Assembly (NCBI GenBank): GCA_947462335.1
Contig: OX381707.1
Span: forward strand, 65,105,004 to 65,169,003
Source of the DNA: Harmothoe impar
Lineage: Eukaryota > Annelida > Polychaeta > Phyllodocida > Polynoidae
DNA length: 64,000 nt
Direction: 5' to 3'
Shown here: positions 19,736 to 44,052 of the stretch, piece by piece
Numbering within the stretch: position 1 is the first letter of the stretch
How the letters are laid out: each line of letters begins with the position of its first letter
Program-made: the position numbers and the translations under genes
The notes under the pieces: generated by a model
Seen by the model: only the letters and a program-made list of their open reading frames with translations
What the model was told of the DNA's origin: nothing
Databases searched by the model: none

Positions 19736-20592
19736 AAAGCAAAAAGGCTGTTACCATGGAAAAGTTTAAAACTCGTCAGATTGATTTATTTTTGCACTGG
19801 TTATGTACAGAATTATTACTTTTGCAAAATCTCATGGAATATTTATGACTAGGTCGTTGAAATCTGAAAAAAAAGGAGGAAATTCACAAAAATATTATTG
19901 TCGGAGGGTCCCCGCAGCCGGGCCGCAAGTTGATTTCAGCTTATAGCCACTGGGGGTAATTCAAAGTAATTTGATATGTCTTATTTATTTTTACATTAAT
20001 CACAATAACACAGGTATATCAAAATCATGTATCTACAGTTTGTACGGTGAGTATTTAGTTAGAGGCTGGTACTGCAAATGGCATATCTGCTACTACAAGG
20101 ACAATCTCCACCGTATTTTTTTAAAGTGTACTTTCTAAAAATCATGAAGAAATGTAGAAAAACATGAGTCAATGGCCTTTCAATATACTCTAAAGAATCA
20201 GTCCTGGCATGACGTGCGAATAATGTCTATTTTTATGGTAATTTTCAGGTATTTTTCCATATTTTCCCATAATTTTTCCACCTTATGAACAGAAATCTAT
20301 AGTATTGGCACATATATCACATAGAGATATTCTATGCAAAGATCCATGTTGGATTTGATGGTCCTAGAGGTACTCCTTGCTGTGAAAATAGCTAAAACAT
20401 GGAGGAGGGGGCGCTCTCTGCCTGAAGCGGGAAATCAGGGTGATTTTGGGCCTGAGTTTGTCCAGGAAACATCAGCTTATCTTGGTATACAGGAATCCAA
20501 GGGACATAAAACCTCAGGGCCTATCTATAAACATGTATTGGGTTATAAAAATCACAATTATAGACAATAGAAAGCCACATCCCACTAATAGT

Positions 20593-20869
20593 AGGTCTCA
20601 GTGAGGGTAATCCCGCACAAAACTGAGAGTCATATACGATTCTGGTCAGAAGTGAATACTGCAGGGGCACTGAATGGTCCATGATTAAGTTGGAAATGAT
20701 GCCAATATTATGAAAACTTGTACAGATGCCGCTGAATGTCTGCCAATTTCAATCAAACTGTTTTGTAGAAAAGATGTATCTTTTAGGTCAAGGGTGATTT
20801 TCAGAAATTGTAAATGTCCTGGTAGCTATATTAAAATATATAGTAAAAGGATTTCCTTCGCTGAGACCT
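20593..20869. mobile_element. MITE with aggtctcag ends, internally deleted copy
   Basis: 277 bp with the same ends as 19276-19735 and near-identical sequence, but missing the segment equal to about 19441-19607 (junction reads caatcaaactgttttgtag) plus a short piece near the right end. The two copies differ little, so both are young. Confidence 0.8.
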
Positions 20870-21015
20870 CTATGATGTGAAGAATCCTGTACGGTTTAAT
20901 GGGGGGAGGGGAGGCTAATATTAGAACAAAATGTTTTGATGAGTTGTTATAAAATGTTCATCTTGGATGTATACATGGGGAAAAAAGACTAGCACACTGA
21001 GGTATGAGATATCAA

Positions 21016-21021
21016 TTTATT
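21016..21021 (-). terminator. Polyadenylation signal AATAAA of beta-tubulin
   Basis: TTTATT on the plus strand reads AATAAA on the minus strand, 279 bp beyond the tubulin stop codon and beyond the MITE copy ending at 20869. It is the first canonical hexamer after the stop, so the 3' UTR is about 0.28-0.3 kb. Confidence 0.6.
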
Positions 21022-21299
21022 TCCAAATAGTAAGCCATCGGCTAAGGCATTTCAAGTTTCATGAGATTTCTGAACATGCACCAGTATTCAGACTGCATAG
21101 TGGAGCATTGTATACATGTTGTTAGAAGCTATATAATCTTAGCTGTGTTAAGAAAATACCCCAAAAACCTTCTCTTGTATATATCACTATGAGATTTCCT
21201 CCTTTATGTTCTGTATGTTATAAGATTGTCTCTTATTTTGTCAGCTTTGTATATTAATTTTCTGGCATATTGTTGGCATGTGTTCATTACAACTGCATT

Positions 21300-34362
<13,063 letters not shown>

Positions 34363-34628
34363 GTTGTGTGTGTGTGGTGTGTGTGTGTGGCTCTGTGTCT
34401 GGGTAGGGACTCAGTGACTGTGGGCTCTGTGGTGTCTGCAGTCACCTATAATGTACCCAGTGTGCCGCCACCGCTGCCTCCGCCCTCAGCCGCCTCACCA
34501 CTGCCACAGCCCTGTGTATCCATCCGCCATAGTCACTCTCAGTACCCAGGCAGGTCTCTCTCCTGATGAGTCACAGGTATTCCTGGCTATTGCTATCCCC
34601 ATTGCTAAAAGATGGATGTGTTGGGAAA

Positions 34629-34636
34629 TATTTATA
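34629..34636 (-). promoter_or_regulatory. Possible TATA box of beta-tubulin
   Basis: Minus-strand TATAAATA lies 267 bp upstream of the tubulin ATG. If used, transcription would start near 34600 and give a 5' UTR of about 240 nt. The interval includes a (GT)n-rich stretch (34363-34390). Based on motif alone. Confidence 0.35.
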
Positions 34637-35461
34637 TTCGATGAAATTAGCCCATTACTAATACTATTACCTATTGGATATGACTAGTCAGGCAAATAAT
34701 TCAAAGACAATCGTATCGATTATAGCTATGACACAATGTGACAATACTTCCAGGCAGATCTAATGATAGTCATGCACAAAGTTATGGAACTGTTTCACAG
34801 ACTGCATACCAATAGAATGTAGCCTAGGTTTATGTAGGTAGGCAATGTATTTAGGTATCCCCCCTTATTATAAGAGCACACTTAAAAACGGTGTAACCAT
34901 CCTTCATATAGCGTACATTCTTTCTACAACAACCCAATGAATTATGTATGTTAGAAGCCAGAAAGAGATAATAGATGGTACGGAAAATCAAAGTAAGCTA
35001 ACAAAACCTGAAAAGGTCATAATAGTTGACGGTTGAACATTTGAATTGGGCAACAAATATTGACATTTCCCCCTCAGTGGCAGCTATATCTTTGCTGTCA
35101 GTTAGGTTAAGTACACTTGGGGATAAGTGAGTAGACATCTCTACTCGTCAAAACACGATTAGATAACTTTCCCCAACACCTGCATATTGGGCCTGCTATA
35201 TGTTATTTCTTTGCAAAGAGGTCAATCTGTATAAAGTTTAGGGTATGATGGTAGCCCAAAACTGAGAAAATTAAGATACCGAAACCCCTATATTTTAGTG
35301 GGGTATATTGAGTACGATCACCTGTTATGTATTAAACACCAATGCAATTAAGAAGCAAGCCATGCGTTCATGATTTAAAGCACTGAGTGACCAGGGTATT
35401 CCTCGGACTAGTGGGAGGGAGGAGGACGGCCTCGAGGACCGCACAGCATGTTGTGGCTCCA

Positions 35462-36968
35462 GTGGGGTGTTTCACAAGGGGCATATCCCGGGGGGTCCAC
35501 TCCCTAACTTTTCTATAGTAACTATGTGCGTACATCACCCCGAATTTAGTACCCTTATAACTGCGGGAAATTCTAAAAAAGGTACCCCTTAGAAAGAGAT
35601 TTGTTGTGGGAAAAAGAACTCTTTTGCGGGTGATTGCATAAAGCACCCAAATGTAGTTCGATTTTAGGGGGGAAATCCAGGAAAATTTATCATTTTTAAA
35701 GCAATATTATAAGAAAAGCATCCCTTTCCCTGCCAAAAGATGGCCTTGACTAAAGAAGTATACAACTAATTGTAGAATAAGTGTTTCTATAGGAGGTGTT
35801 AATTGCATATAACCACTACGACCGACATTTGGTTGTAATATCAATTGTATACTGCTTATAAAAAGTGTTTCACAAAGGTCTACAACCTAGATGTTAAGTC
35901 AGGGTCTTTGGCGTACAATCTAGATACAACTAATGTCAAAGTGTTTCACAATGCATATTTGTGTGGAGCTCATACTGTGCCTGCTAATATCTTCCTTACA
36001 TATTTTTTCACGTTTTTTTCATGCAATATATGTGTCATACTACACACAAGAATCCCTGCAAATATATTATTATTATTATTAAATTTATTGATGCACAGTC
36101 GTCCCTAGGGGACGGTCTTCCGCGCACCACACCGATTTCAGGCCTTGCTCGAATGTGGTACTATACGCGCTGTGTGTGATTGACATTTGTTAAATATGAT
36201 TATGGACAGTATGTGTATGATTATAGTGTATGATATGCATGTCATTGCCTAGTCGAACAGCGAATAAGCGTAGTTATTTGGCGCATAGTAAGCTGGCGTC
36301 AGTGCAATCATATCATGCAATCGTGACGTGTTGTACAGGGTTATATATCAAATAAAGCAGATTAAGCTGTGCGGAGGACATGAAGGTCAATCTGTGAGCG
36401 CTGTCAGGTGTTGGTTAGATTAAGCTTATTAATGGCAGTTTTAAACTTATTGTAGGTGGGCAATTTCTGTGTTGTGTGATCTAGTTTGTCCCATTGGGTA
36501 ACGGCTCTATAGTAAGGCGATCTCTCATAGAAGGCTGATTTGGCGCGGCGCTTAGCAAACCTGACCTTCAGGTCTCCCCTTGTTCTGACATTACGCTGTA
36601 TTAAGGCATCACCACGTTTGGCCTTTTTCCACATGATGCATAACAACTGTTTTTATGTTTATTCAGGATGAGAATAAACTGATTATACACATTTAAACTA
36701 CACTTATGTTGATCCTATGTGATCATCATACAAGGGGAGCGTATTTAAGATTAATGCTACGTGGTTATTAAGGTTGACCTACTTTTACCAAATGTTAGTC
36801 TTATGTTGGTGTTTCACAAGCCACATTATTATCTTCAATTGTATCTAAGTATATGACCATAGATACGATTGAAACTTGTGAAACACCAAGATAAGATTTA
36901 CATTGGGTGATATTAAGTTGGTCTTAGAAAATGAATTGTATCTATTTTCCCCTTGTGAAACACCCCAC
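35462..36968. mobile_element. 1.5-kb DNA element with perfect 20-bp TIRs
   Basis: gtggggtgtttcacaagggg at 35462-35481 is perfectly inverted at 36949-36968. The core word gtgtttcaca also occurs at about 35866, 35941, 36811 and, inverted, 36870, giving a nested hairpin at 36811-36882. No transposase ORF. A LINE 3' fragment has inserted in it. Confidence 0.8.
36069..36650 (-). mobile_element. LINE 3'-end fragment (5'-truncated)
   Basis: The minus strand encodes 80 residues (36404-36646) with RSPYYRAVTQWDKLDHTTQK and PTYNKFKTAINKL, the typical extreme C-terminus of CR1/L2-type or related non-LTR reverse transcriptases. The 3' UTR follows and ends in CAATAAA and a (TAA)n tail near 36066-36090, the usual 3' signature of these elements. 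The polymerase itself is absent. Confidence 0.6.
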
Positions 36969-37140
36969 AGGGGCGCTTAATTTCGGCGACTTTCCGACCT
37001 GAGGGGGGGGGGGCCCTCTGCACCCCCTATGTTGAATCTTACCATAACATTATATAACACTATATACTCACTAAATCATTCTAGTTGTGTGTAGTTGTAA
37101 GTGAACGTAATTGGGAGGAGGACTGTTCAGCTACCTGTCA

Positions 37141-37471
37141 GCAGTATTCAGAATCTGTGTAGGGTCGCTATATAGTCTGTGAGTGGCTACAATGTAGTTA
37201 CTGGTAGGCAGTATTCAGCATCTGTGTAGGGTCACTATAGTCTGTGAGTGGTAAGTTACTGGTAGGCAGTATTCAGCATCTGTGTAGGGTCACTATAGTC
37301 TGTGAGTGGCTAGTTACTGGTAGGCAGTATTCAGCATCTGTGTAGGGTCACTATAGTCTGTGAATGGTTAGTTACTGGTAGCCAGTATTCAGCATCTGTG
37401 TATGGTCACTATAGTCTGTGAGTGGTAAGTTACTGGTAGGCAGTATTCAGCATCTGTGTAAGGTCACTATA
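37141..37471. repeat. 58-bp minisatellite, about six units
   Basis: Units of gttactggtaggcagtattc followed by agcatctgtgtagggtcact and atagtctgtgagtg, period about 57-58 bp. The first unit is diverged. Confidence 0.9.
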
Positions 37472-38700
37472 TCTGCAGACACTTCACTAATGGGGACAAG
37501 TGAAGAGAAACGACACATCCCATAGTGATTCTTGAACTTTATATTCATCAGAGTTCTTCATGAATAGTCCTAAAACATGTAGACAATGCCTTTGAACTGT
37601 GCGTCCTGATTTGGGTACTGGAAAGACTCCCCCCATCCCATGTCACATCCCAGGCCATGTCCTACTTGTGTTGCATATCACACATACCCCACCACCTTAG
37701 CTGTAGTCATGGCTATATTTATTTACACGTAGAGTTAGCACCAATTATCTGAGTGTGATGTGAGTCACGCAATAAGCACACCTCACAGTGAGATGAGGTC
37801 AGGGGACGGGCAGGGCTTATTGCAAGGGATTAACACAAAACATGTAGCTGTATATTTACATGTGTGGACAATTGTTCCCCCTCCTTTTTCATCAACAATA
37901 ACAATCTGGTTATTTCCCCCTATTGTCCACAGCCTACAAAGTGTCAACATCACATTATGCCGTAGCCTTCTATTACAGAGTGGCCACAAAATAAGTATAT
38001 AGCCTTTCATCACAGAATTTTCGCAACCACATTTTTATCCACAACCAAACATCACAAATTAATTACTCATTAACGTGCATGTCTACATGTTAGGGATGTT
38101 AGCAACATCCACTTTTCAGTTATTGACATAAAGGTCATATTTCATTATCGGCTGACCCAACTATTGACTAAAATCATATCGGTTGCTCGATATGTCAATG
38201 TATTGCAGCATGTTGACGTAAAAGAACTCATATCGTATACATCATAGTTAAAACAATATTTATTCCCGGTGGTAGCATGAAGCATACCTTTTCTGTTGGC
38301 ATAATTATGTGTGGGCATATAACAATGGCACACATTCATCAAATTAATGATTGTAAAAATGTAGCAATGTCTATGTGCCAATATAATATACATTGTATTA
38401 GGGGTCAATGATATCCATATCCCCACCCCTATACCCTTAGTACCCATACCACCCCACACTCCTGCCACTTGTTCTCTGGCAACATGCACATTACCGTAGA
38501 TCCTCTAAGGGTTGCAATCCACTCTCTCTGTGTAAAGTGTATTTCTATCTCGATTTTCTCAGCTATTTATACACATTTGAAAGGAATGGATAACGTTTAT
38601 GAGTGTAAATTACTGTGTCCTCGCACACTCAATCCCGGTATGGGCTGAGGCAGGGTGTGAAACGGCAATCGTAAGTGGGCGAATGATTAATAAGCCTCTA
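37472..38700. other. Intergenic, no feature recognised
   Basis: 1.2 kb with no splice-bounded exon, RNA or repeat that I can support. Confidence 0.55.
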
Positions 38701-38812
38701 CCCAGTGGGCAAAATATCCAGTTCAATGTTGAATAAACATTGTATCAACATTGAATCAACATTGAAAACCATTATTTTATCAATGTTGATTCAATGTTCT
38801 GTGCCTACTGGG
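38701..38812. mobile_element. 112-bp MITE with cccagtgggc ends
   Basis: Ends cccagtgggca (38701) and gtgcctactggg (to 38812) are inverted, and the inner part is a palindrome of gttcaatgttgaa / tcaatgttgattcaatgtt words. Similar cccagta ends occur on the larger element at 55654-57333. Confidence 0.75.
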
Positions 38813-39067
38813 TATGAGTATAAGAGTGAGAAGGGCTTCTGTCTTACTACATCATCAATATATGACAACAGGGTGCATATACTCTTGCCGACTTCCAATT
38901 CATTCGAATAATTTGCGATAAATATTTCTATCTATAATCATATGAACCTAACACCTTACATATGTGTGTGTATGCCATAGGTGAATCTATTCACCGTGGT
39001 AGGCATTATCAATCATTCATATGTAGAGGCCATATTTTCTGATAAAACGATAAAGAAATTAGCCTTG

Positions 39068-39296
39068 GGCCAAAAAAAGAGAAGGTATGTTTCAGGTAAC
39101 ATAGAAAGGAAGATGTGGGGTCTGTCGGATTTTCTTTTTTAAACCTAAAGGTACTAGCCAGCCTCTCCAATCACCCTAAAATTGACCAAAAAGGGTAAAA
39201 ATGCGAAAAGATCTTCAAAATTGCATAAAAACCGTAGGGTCGGCCCTAGTTTGATATGCTAGGTCGGGCGACCTGAAACAAACCTTTTTTTTTGGC
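39068..39296. mobile_element. MITE related to the one at 1873-2062
   Basis: Ends ggccaaaaaaagagaagg and cctttttttttggc are inverted, next to tttcaggtaac and gacctgaaac. The interior carries tagggtcggccc like the first copy. Confidence 0.7.
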
Positions 39297-39669
39297 TTTA
39301 CGATTGTTCTGTGAGTTTCGATTGTAAAAGTGAATGTCGACTTTTTAGGACAAGTAGCCTATTATCACGCTGATAATTGATTATAATTATACATTATGTC
39401 CAGCTGGCAGTTCTCATGTAGAGTACTGAAAAAGTAACCCTGGCACAATACCTTAAGATTGAGGACTTTAGGGGTCCTCACGAAAGAGTTTGAAGACCCA
39501 CAGGGCGTATCGCGTATCTCGTGAGAGGTTGGTTCTGGTCTCGGAACCTAGCTTGTTCCTAGCAAGCTATGGTGTGTAGATGTCTGGTACCAAGCTGAAT
39601 CTCGCGAGATATTCTGTTGACAGAACTAACATGGCTGCTCAGACTGAGCCACTCTGTTCCCTATAGACA

Positions 39670-39815
39670 CAGGGGCGGATTTAGGGGGGGGGGGCGGACC
39701 CGGCGTGCGCCCCCCTATGTGTCTGTACATTTTAATGTAAATTCTTTCAATACCCCCAGTACATTGCCTATATCACGCCCCCCCCCCCTTTTCCAAAATC
39801 CTGGATCCGCCCCTG
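39670..39815. mobile_element. hAT-type MITE with caggggcgga ends
   Basis: caggggcggatttagg at the left and cctggatccgcccctg at the right are inverted; this terminus is widely seen in hAT-derived MITEs. The interior is mostly poly-G and poly-C. AGACA occurs on both flanks, a partial target duplication. Confidence 0.75.
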
Positions 39816-40051
39816 AGACACCTCTCTTGTGCCCTTAACCAAGTTACAAGTAGTTGCTTGCTACCTGCATTGGTATGAGACATACGCCTAGCCCCCCCCC
39901 CCCCCCCCCCCATGGGTAATTATATATATGTTTAAACTAATTGACAAAATAATCTCACCTGACCAAACATTTTACAATCCTTGACCAGCACACTTACTTG
40001 CTGGAGCTAATCATGAGGCATCAACCATTCTAATTTGACAGCCCAGACAAC

Positions 40052-40418
40052 CCTACACTGAAAATCCATAGATTGAAAGGGTTAGTCAGTTCAGACTATC
40101 CTAGGTTGGTCATATGAGTGTTAGTCATAATGGCAAAGTTATATTCAAAAATTACTGAGGGGTCAGTCAGTAGTGGCTAACCTAGGTTCATCATTGGTGT
40201 GTTGTATTTGTATACCACTAGTTGGGGCCACCTGTCATGACCACTCGGTGGCTCCCTCTGGAAATAAAAAGACTAAGGTGGGTTGGTCAGTCCTGACCAA
40301 CCTAACAATAATAACTGACCTATGTTGGGCGTATAGGGATCCAAAAAATGACTAACTAGGTTAGTCACTAGTGACTGAGAGGTTGGGCGTATAGGGAGCC
40401 TAGGATTATCAGTGTAGG
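40052..40418. mobile_element. MITE with cctacactgaaaatcc ends
   Basis: Ends cctacactgaaaatcc and ggattatcagtgtagg are inverted. The interior is full of ggttagtca/gtgactaa words like the subterminal zones of the 24353-26643 element, of which this looks like a satellite-free relative. Confidence 0.75.
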
Positions 40419-40526
40419 TCTGTCCTGACGTATGGTAAAATGACAGGTTGTCAATTTAAAGAGTTCATACTCGTTTGTTTATGCTATTCATTTAGAAGAC
40501 CCTAGGTTCTTCCTATGGGGTTCTAA

Positions 40527-40624
40527 CATGTTAAAGGCGCAGATCTCGGTACCCCTCCAGCAACAGTCGGAGTGGAGTCGAGACAGGTACTCAGCCCTAT
40601 ATATAGGGGCGCTGGGGCTTTAAG
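40527..40624. repeat. Dispersed 100-bp repeat shared with 50336-50432
   Basis: tctcggtacccctccagcaa, gtcggagtggagtcgagaca and tactcagccctatatatagg recur inverted at 50336-50432 with few differences, where they sit inside a TA-flanked MITE. Here it lies directly upstream of the VMO1 TATA box. Confidence 0.75.
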
Positions 40625-40633
40625 TGGTGGTGC

Positions 40634-40640
40634 TATATAA
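40634..40640 (+). promoter_or_regulatory. TATA box of the VMO1 gene
   Basis: TATATAA about 30 bp before a segment (gccgcgtcagacaacac, from about 40678) that is conserved at the decayed paralogue near 44091. This suggests the segment is the 5' UTR start region and that the TATA box is used. Confidence 0.5.
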
Positions 40641-41592
40641 GGTCTTCAGATTTCTTACGTGAATCCGATTCTGCAGAGCCGCGTCAGACAACACTTCTGT
40701 GCTTAACTTCTAAAAGGGTCTACATACTGTGCGGTAAAATCTTTATTTAGTTCAGATCCAATACTTATGTGGCGTTATCAGTCATTGTTTGCAGGTAGAA
40801 TAATGCATTTGTCGTATGCAATTTCGGTGACTGTTATCAATTCAATATCACAGGAGTACAGGAGTTTAGATTGTTGATTTCAGCATTCCAAATATGAATT
40901 CCGAAATACTCACTTTACATACTTGTAATTAAATGTAATAAAAATCTAATTCTAGAACAACTTGTCCTATTTTACATCAGCACTCAGATGACAACCCCCT
41001 GTTAGGAGCCCTCTTCCTTTTAGTATGAATAGAGTTGTTAGGTGATTATATAGATTACCCAGGTTAGGCCAAAAAAAATAATTTTTAAAAATTTCTTTTG
41101 GCCAATTTACAGTCTGTAAATCAGACAATTATTAACGATTTTAGAGTGAAAAAAAAATCAATTTTCACCCAAAAATAGATAACCGGAATATCAGCCAATG
41201 GTGGACCAACAGGGGAAACCTGGGGGGTCGGGGCCCCACCCCTGCTGGGGCCCCGGCCGGGTCATGTCTCCAGGACCATGTTACTGGAAACAAACCTTCT
41301 TTTTTTTTTCCCTATGTATGAAATGTAAAGGTTAATTTATTCCTAGATATATTAACAGTGATTCTCTACTTTCTTGTTATGTCCTCCATTTTACTAGTAT
41401 ATATATGCAATTTTAGTGACCTCTAATTGTTGACAGCCATTTCTTTTTTTGACGGGTTCTTAGCCACAGCTCCTCGATGTCTGTACCCATTTCTACAGTG
41501 AGTGCCCCCTGATCTACTTTCTTCCTTAACCCCCCTTTTCATCCTGTCAAAGCTTGATGATCGTCTCACCTTGCATCTTGTCTTACCCATAG

Positions 41593-41642
41593 CATCTACA
41601 ATCTGCAACCACCACCTTTAAACAACATCTACAGCAAGCAGC
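41593..41642 (+). other. VMO1 5' UTR, second exon, after a probable UTR intron
   Basis: tcttacccatag|catctac looks like a splice acceptor just before catctacaatctgcaacc. The same junction (gttttacccacag|catctac) is preserved 5' of the decayed copy at 44389. A donor such as GCAG|GTAGAA near 40793 could pair with it. Confidence 0.45.
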
Positions 41643-42188
41643 ATGAAGTGGGGCATCCTGGTTCTCACTGTAATGACTGCCGTTCTACAGTCTCCTTTGG
41701 TTAAGGCGGCAACCCTGGGTAAAACCAGTTGGGGAACCTGGGGAAGTTCTGCAAGCTGTGCAACCGGGTCATATGTGACTGCTTTCCGCCTGAAAGTCGA
41801 AGAATACCAGGGCGGTTGGGTTGACGATTCAGCACTGAATGCCATTGAATTCCAATGCAGCAATGGCCAGCATCTGAGTTCGAAGGGTGGCAACTGGGGC
41901 AGTTGGTATCCCTGGCACACCTGTCCCGAGGGAGCGTTTGTGGATGGACTCCAGTTCAGATCTGAGCCTGACCAAGGTTCCTTCTCAGATGACACTGCTG
42001 CAAACAATCTGAACATGCGCTGCTCCGATGGTTCATGGCTCTATGGGGATGGACTCAGCTTTGGTTCATGGGACTCATTCTACTGTGGAGGGTCGGATAA
42101 GATCTGTGGACTTCAGACACAGGTAGAGGATCCTATGGGTGGTGGGGACGACAGTGCTTTGAACAGAATCACCGTGGTCTGCTGCTAA
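41643..42188 (+). CDS. VMO1: Vitelline membrane outer layer protein 1 (VMO1) homologue
   Basis: 181 codons in one exon. Residues 1-22 are a signal peptide (MKWGILVLTVMTAVLQSPLV), so the protein is secreted. The mature part has the three-fold pattern of the VMO-I beta-prism: W-G-S/T-W motifs, each followed by DDSALN or DTAANN and a Cys strand, at about residues 30-72, 82-127 and 135-181. Eight cysteines fit four disulfides. CGLQTQVEDPMGGGDDSALN closely matches the vertebrate C-terminal module. VMO1 proteins occur in egg coats and mucosal secretions; exact function unknown. The ATG is chosen because it begins the signal peptide. The gene heads a cluster of decayed copies. Confidence 0.95.
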   Translation: MKWGILVLTVMTAVLQSPLVKAATLGKTSWGTWGSSASCATGSYVTAFRLKVEEYQGGWVDDSALNAIEFQCSNGQHLSSKGGNWGSWYPWHTCPEGAFVDGLQFRSEPDQGSFSDDTAANNLNMRCSDGSWLYGDGLSFGSWDSFYCGGSDKICGLQTQVEDPMGGGDDSALNRITVVCC

Positions 42189-42341
42189 AGCACTGATTCC
42201 AGGGCTGATGCTCAGATCCGGAACCCTTAGAAGCCATCGGGTAAACCCTCCTGATGCCATCCAATGATTTTCAACTATCTTAATTTCACCTAATTACATT
42301 GGAGCCCATAACCTCTCAAAACAGCAATTGCTATTTTATTG

Positions 42342-42347
42342 AATAAA
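42342..42347 (+). terminator. Polyadenylation signal AATAAA of VMO1
   Basis: AATAAA 154 bp after the VMO1 stop codon, ahead of any repeat. Gives a compact 3' UTR of about 0.17 kb. Confidence 0.7.
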
Positions 42348-42453
42348 ACAATCATTTCGACAATGTTACCTCAAAGTTGTTGAAGTATTATTATTTCTGA
42401 TGGGTGAAGTGTGGGAGGGTACACTATAGACAAGAATAGTACATGCCTGCATA

Positions 42454-42629
42454 CAGTTGACCTTCACTTCCTCGAATTTGAAAAATGCAAGGAAAAATGT
42501 TTGAGGAAGTATGTTATCCGAGGGATTAAGTCCAAATATAATGGAATGCATAAGGGCAGTTACCAGGCTACAGTCTGGGGAAGTGAGGGATCAGAGGTAG
42601 TAAATGTTCGAGGTAGTGAGGGTCGACTG
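42454..42629. mobile_element. 176-bp pogo/Tigger-type MITE, TA target duplication
   Basis: Ends cagttgaccttcacttcctc (42454) and gaggtagtgagggtcgactg (to 42629) are inverted and flanked by TA on both sides (42452-42453, 42630-42631). The termini and TA duplication fit Tc1/mariner pogo-like elements. Confidence 0.8.
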
Positions 42630-43189
42630 TATACATTTTAGGCCCGTTGCTATAAGGCCTGTACACATTAGGCTATAGGGGCCACCATATTGGGGCAGAA
42701 TACTCCCGACGGCCACATGTATTGGATTTGATAGAGGACTGAGGATAATCTCCTATCTGCCCCCTCACCATCCCAGAACAATGGTCATTAATAAGACTGA
42801 TAGGGCTGGTCTCCTGCAAAAAAAAAACCCACTATCTTAACTACCCCTTCATTGTCTCGGGGTGAAATGATTGGATTATTCTGATTGTTCCTACCCAGAG
42901 AAGATGTTACCCAGAGTGCTAAATAGACGTCGGGACCCTTTGGTTCAATAATTCGGGGAAGAGGTTGAAGCGATAGATGTGGCAGGAGCTAATATAATTG
43001 ATGTAATGATATTAATATGATTTTATAGTCTCATTTATCCTTTTCTCTTTTGGTTTAATTAAGAAACCCACACTGGTATTTGTACGTAAAACCTGTGTCC
43101 TCTCGACATCTGGCAAGAACCCTCTGAAAAGAACCAAAACACAACTATCCAGTCATGTAAATAAGCTAAAGCATTGATTAAAACTGTAT

Positions 43190-43500
43190 CACAGCATTAC
43201 ATTTTATTACAATACATCCAATACCATGTCATATAGTGCATAGTTGTGCTTGGATCTATATTAACGGTTTATAGACATATTTCATTGACAATTTAAACAG
43301 AACAGATTATTAATTGCACATGAATGCAGCCCTGGCCGATTGGAGGTCTTGGGGAAACACTACAAATGGTGCAAAAGGGGCATATGCTATTAAGTTCAAA
43401 GACCTCAACTTGGGTTCCTTGTTCTTGTATCCCTGGCAAATGTATCCGGGGGTGGTTTTTGAATGGAGTCCAGTTCATTGCACTCACCAGTGTTGCATTC
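43190..43500 (+). pseudogene. VMO1 pseudogene fragment 1 (middle module)
   Basis: In the plus frame DWRSWGNTTNGAKGAYAIKF matches the first-module SWGTWG...GSYVTAFRL, and YPWQMYPGVVFEWSPVH matches YPWHTCPEGAFVDGLQF. The stretch between is deleted and no start or C-terminus remains. Homology stops near 43476 and continues into MITE-core sequence. The preceding 130 bp match 44925-45000, so this and fragment 3 are duplicates of one broken copy. Confidence 0.75.
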
Positions 43501-43692
43501 AAGCATCATAAAACGTAAGGACTGCATTCATGATTCTGTCTTAAATACTACATACATATCAATCTATGATAACAGGGCGTTTCTAAGATATACTGCTGTT
43601 GACATGCTTGCTCATAATTATCAATTATAATTTGTCAATCTACTACCAGCCGAGACTTCCAGGAGTATAAGTTGATACGAATAATTTGCATT

Positions 43693-43875
43693 ACCGTATT
43701 CGACGTAATAAGCGCACACCCCCTAATAAGCGCACACCCCCCGTTTTTGGCCGATTTTTATACTACAAAGAACCAAAAATATCTTAATTTTTGACCCCAA
43801 TTAAACTCTTAACTACTAAAATATGTCTTTAATAATTCTTTAAGCGCACTGTGCACTTATTACGTCGAATACGGT
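43693..43875. mobile_element. 183-bp MITE with accgtattcgacgtaa ends
   Basis: accgtattcgacgtaataag (43693) and cttattacgtcgaatacggt (to 43875) are perfect inverted ends. The left side repeats taagcgcacaccccc. Sits between VMO1 pseudogene fragments. Confidence 0.85.
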
Positions 43876-44052
43876 TTTTGTATTTATATTTAAGTTTAAT
43901 ACTCTATTCACCTAGGGAGGTATCATCTATCATCCACATGTATGGACCGCAGATTTTGAATGATAAGCAATTTATCCCAACAAATATTCATGTTAGTTTA
44001 GATTGTCTAAGTTAACTTTAGGGAAATTCTTATCGCGCTCATAATTCATGTA

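Noticed and set aside
41067..41310. Third member of the ggcc-A-run MITE family upstream of VMO1
   Set aside because: ggccaaaaaaaataat and ggaaacaaaccttc are suggestive, but the two ends do not pair well enough as inverted repeats to call an element.
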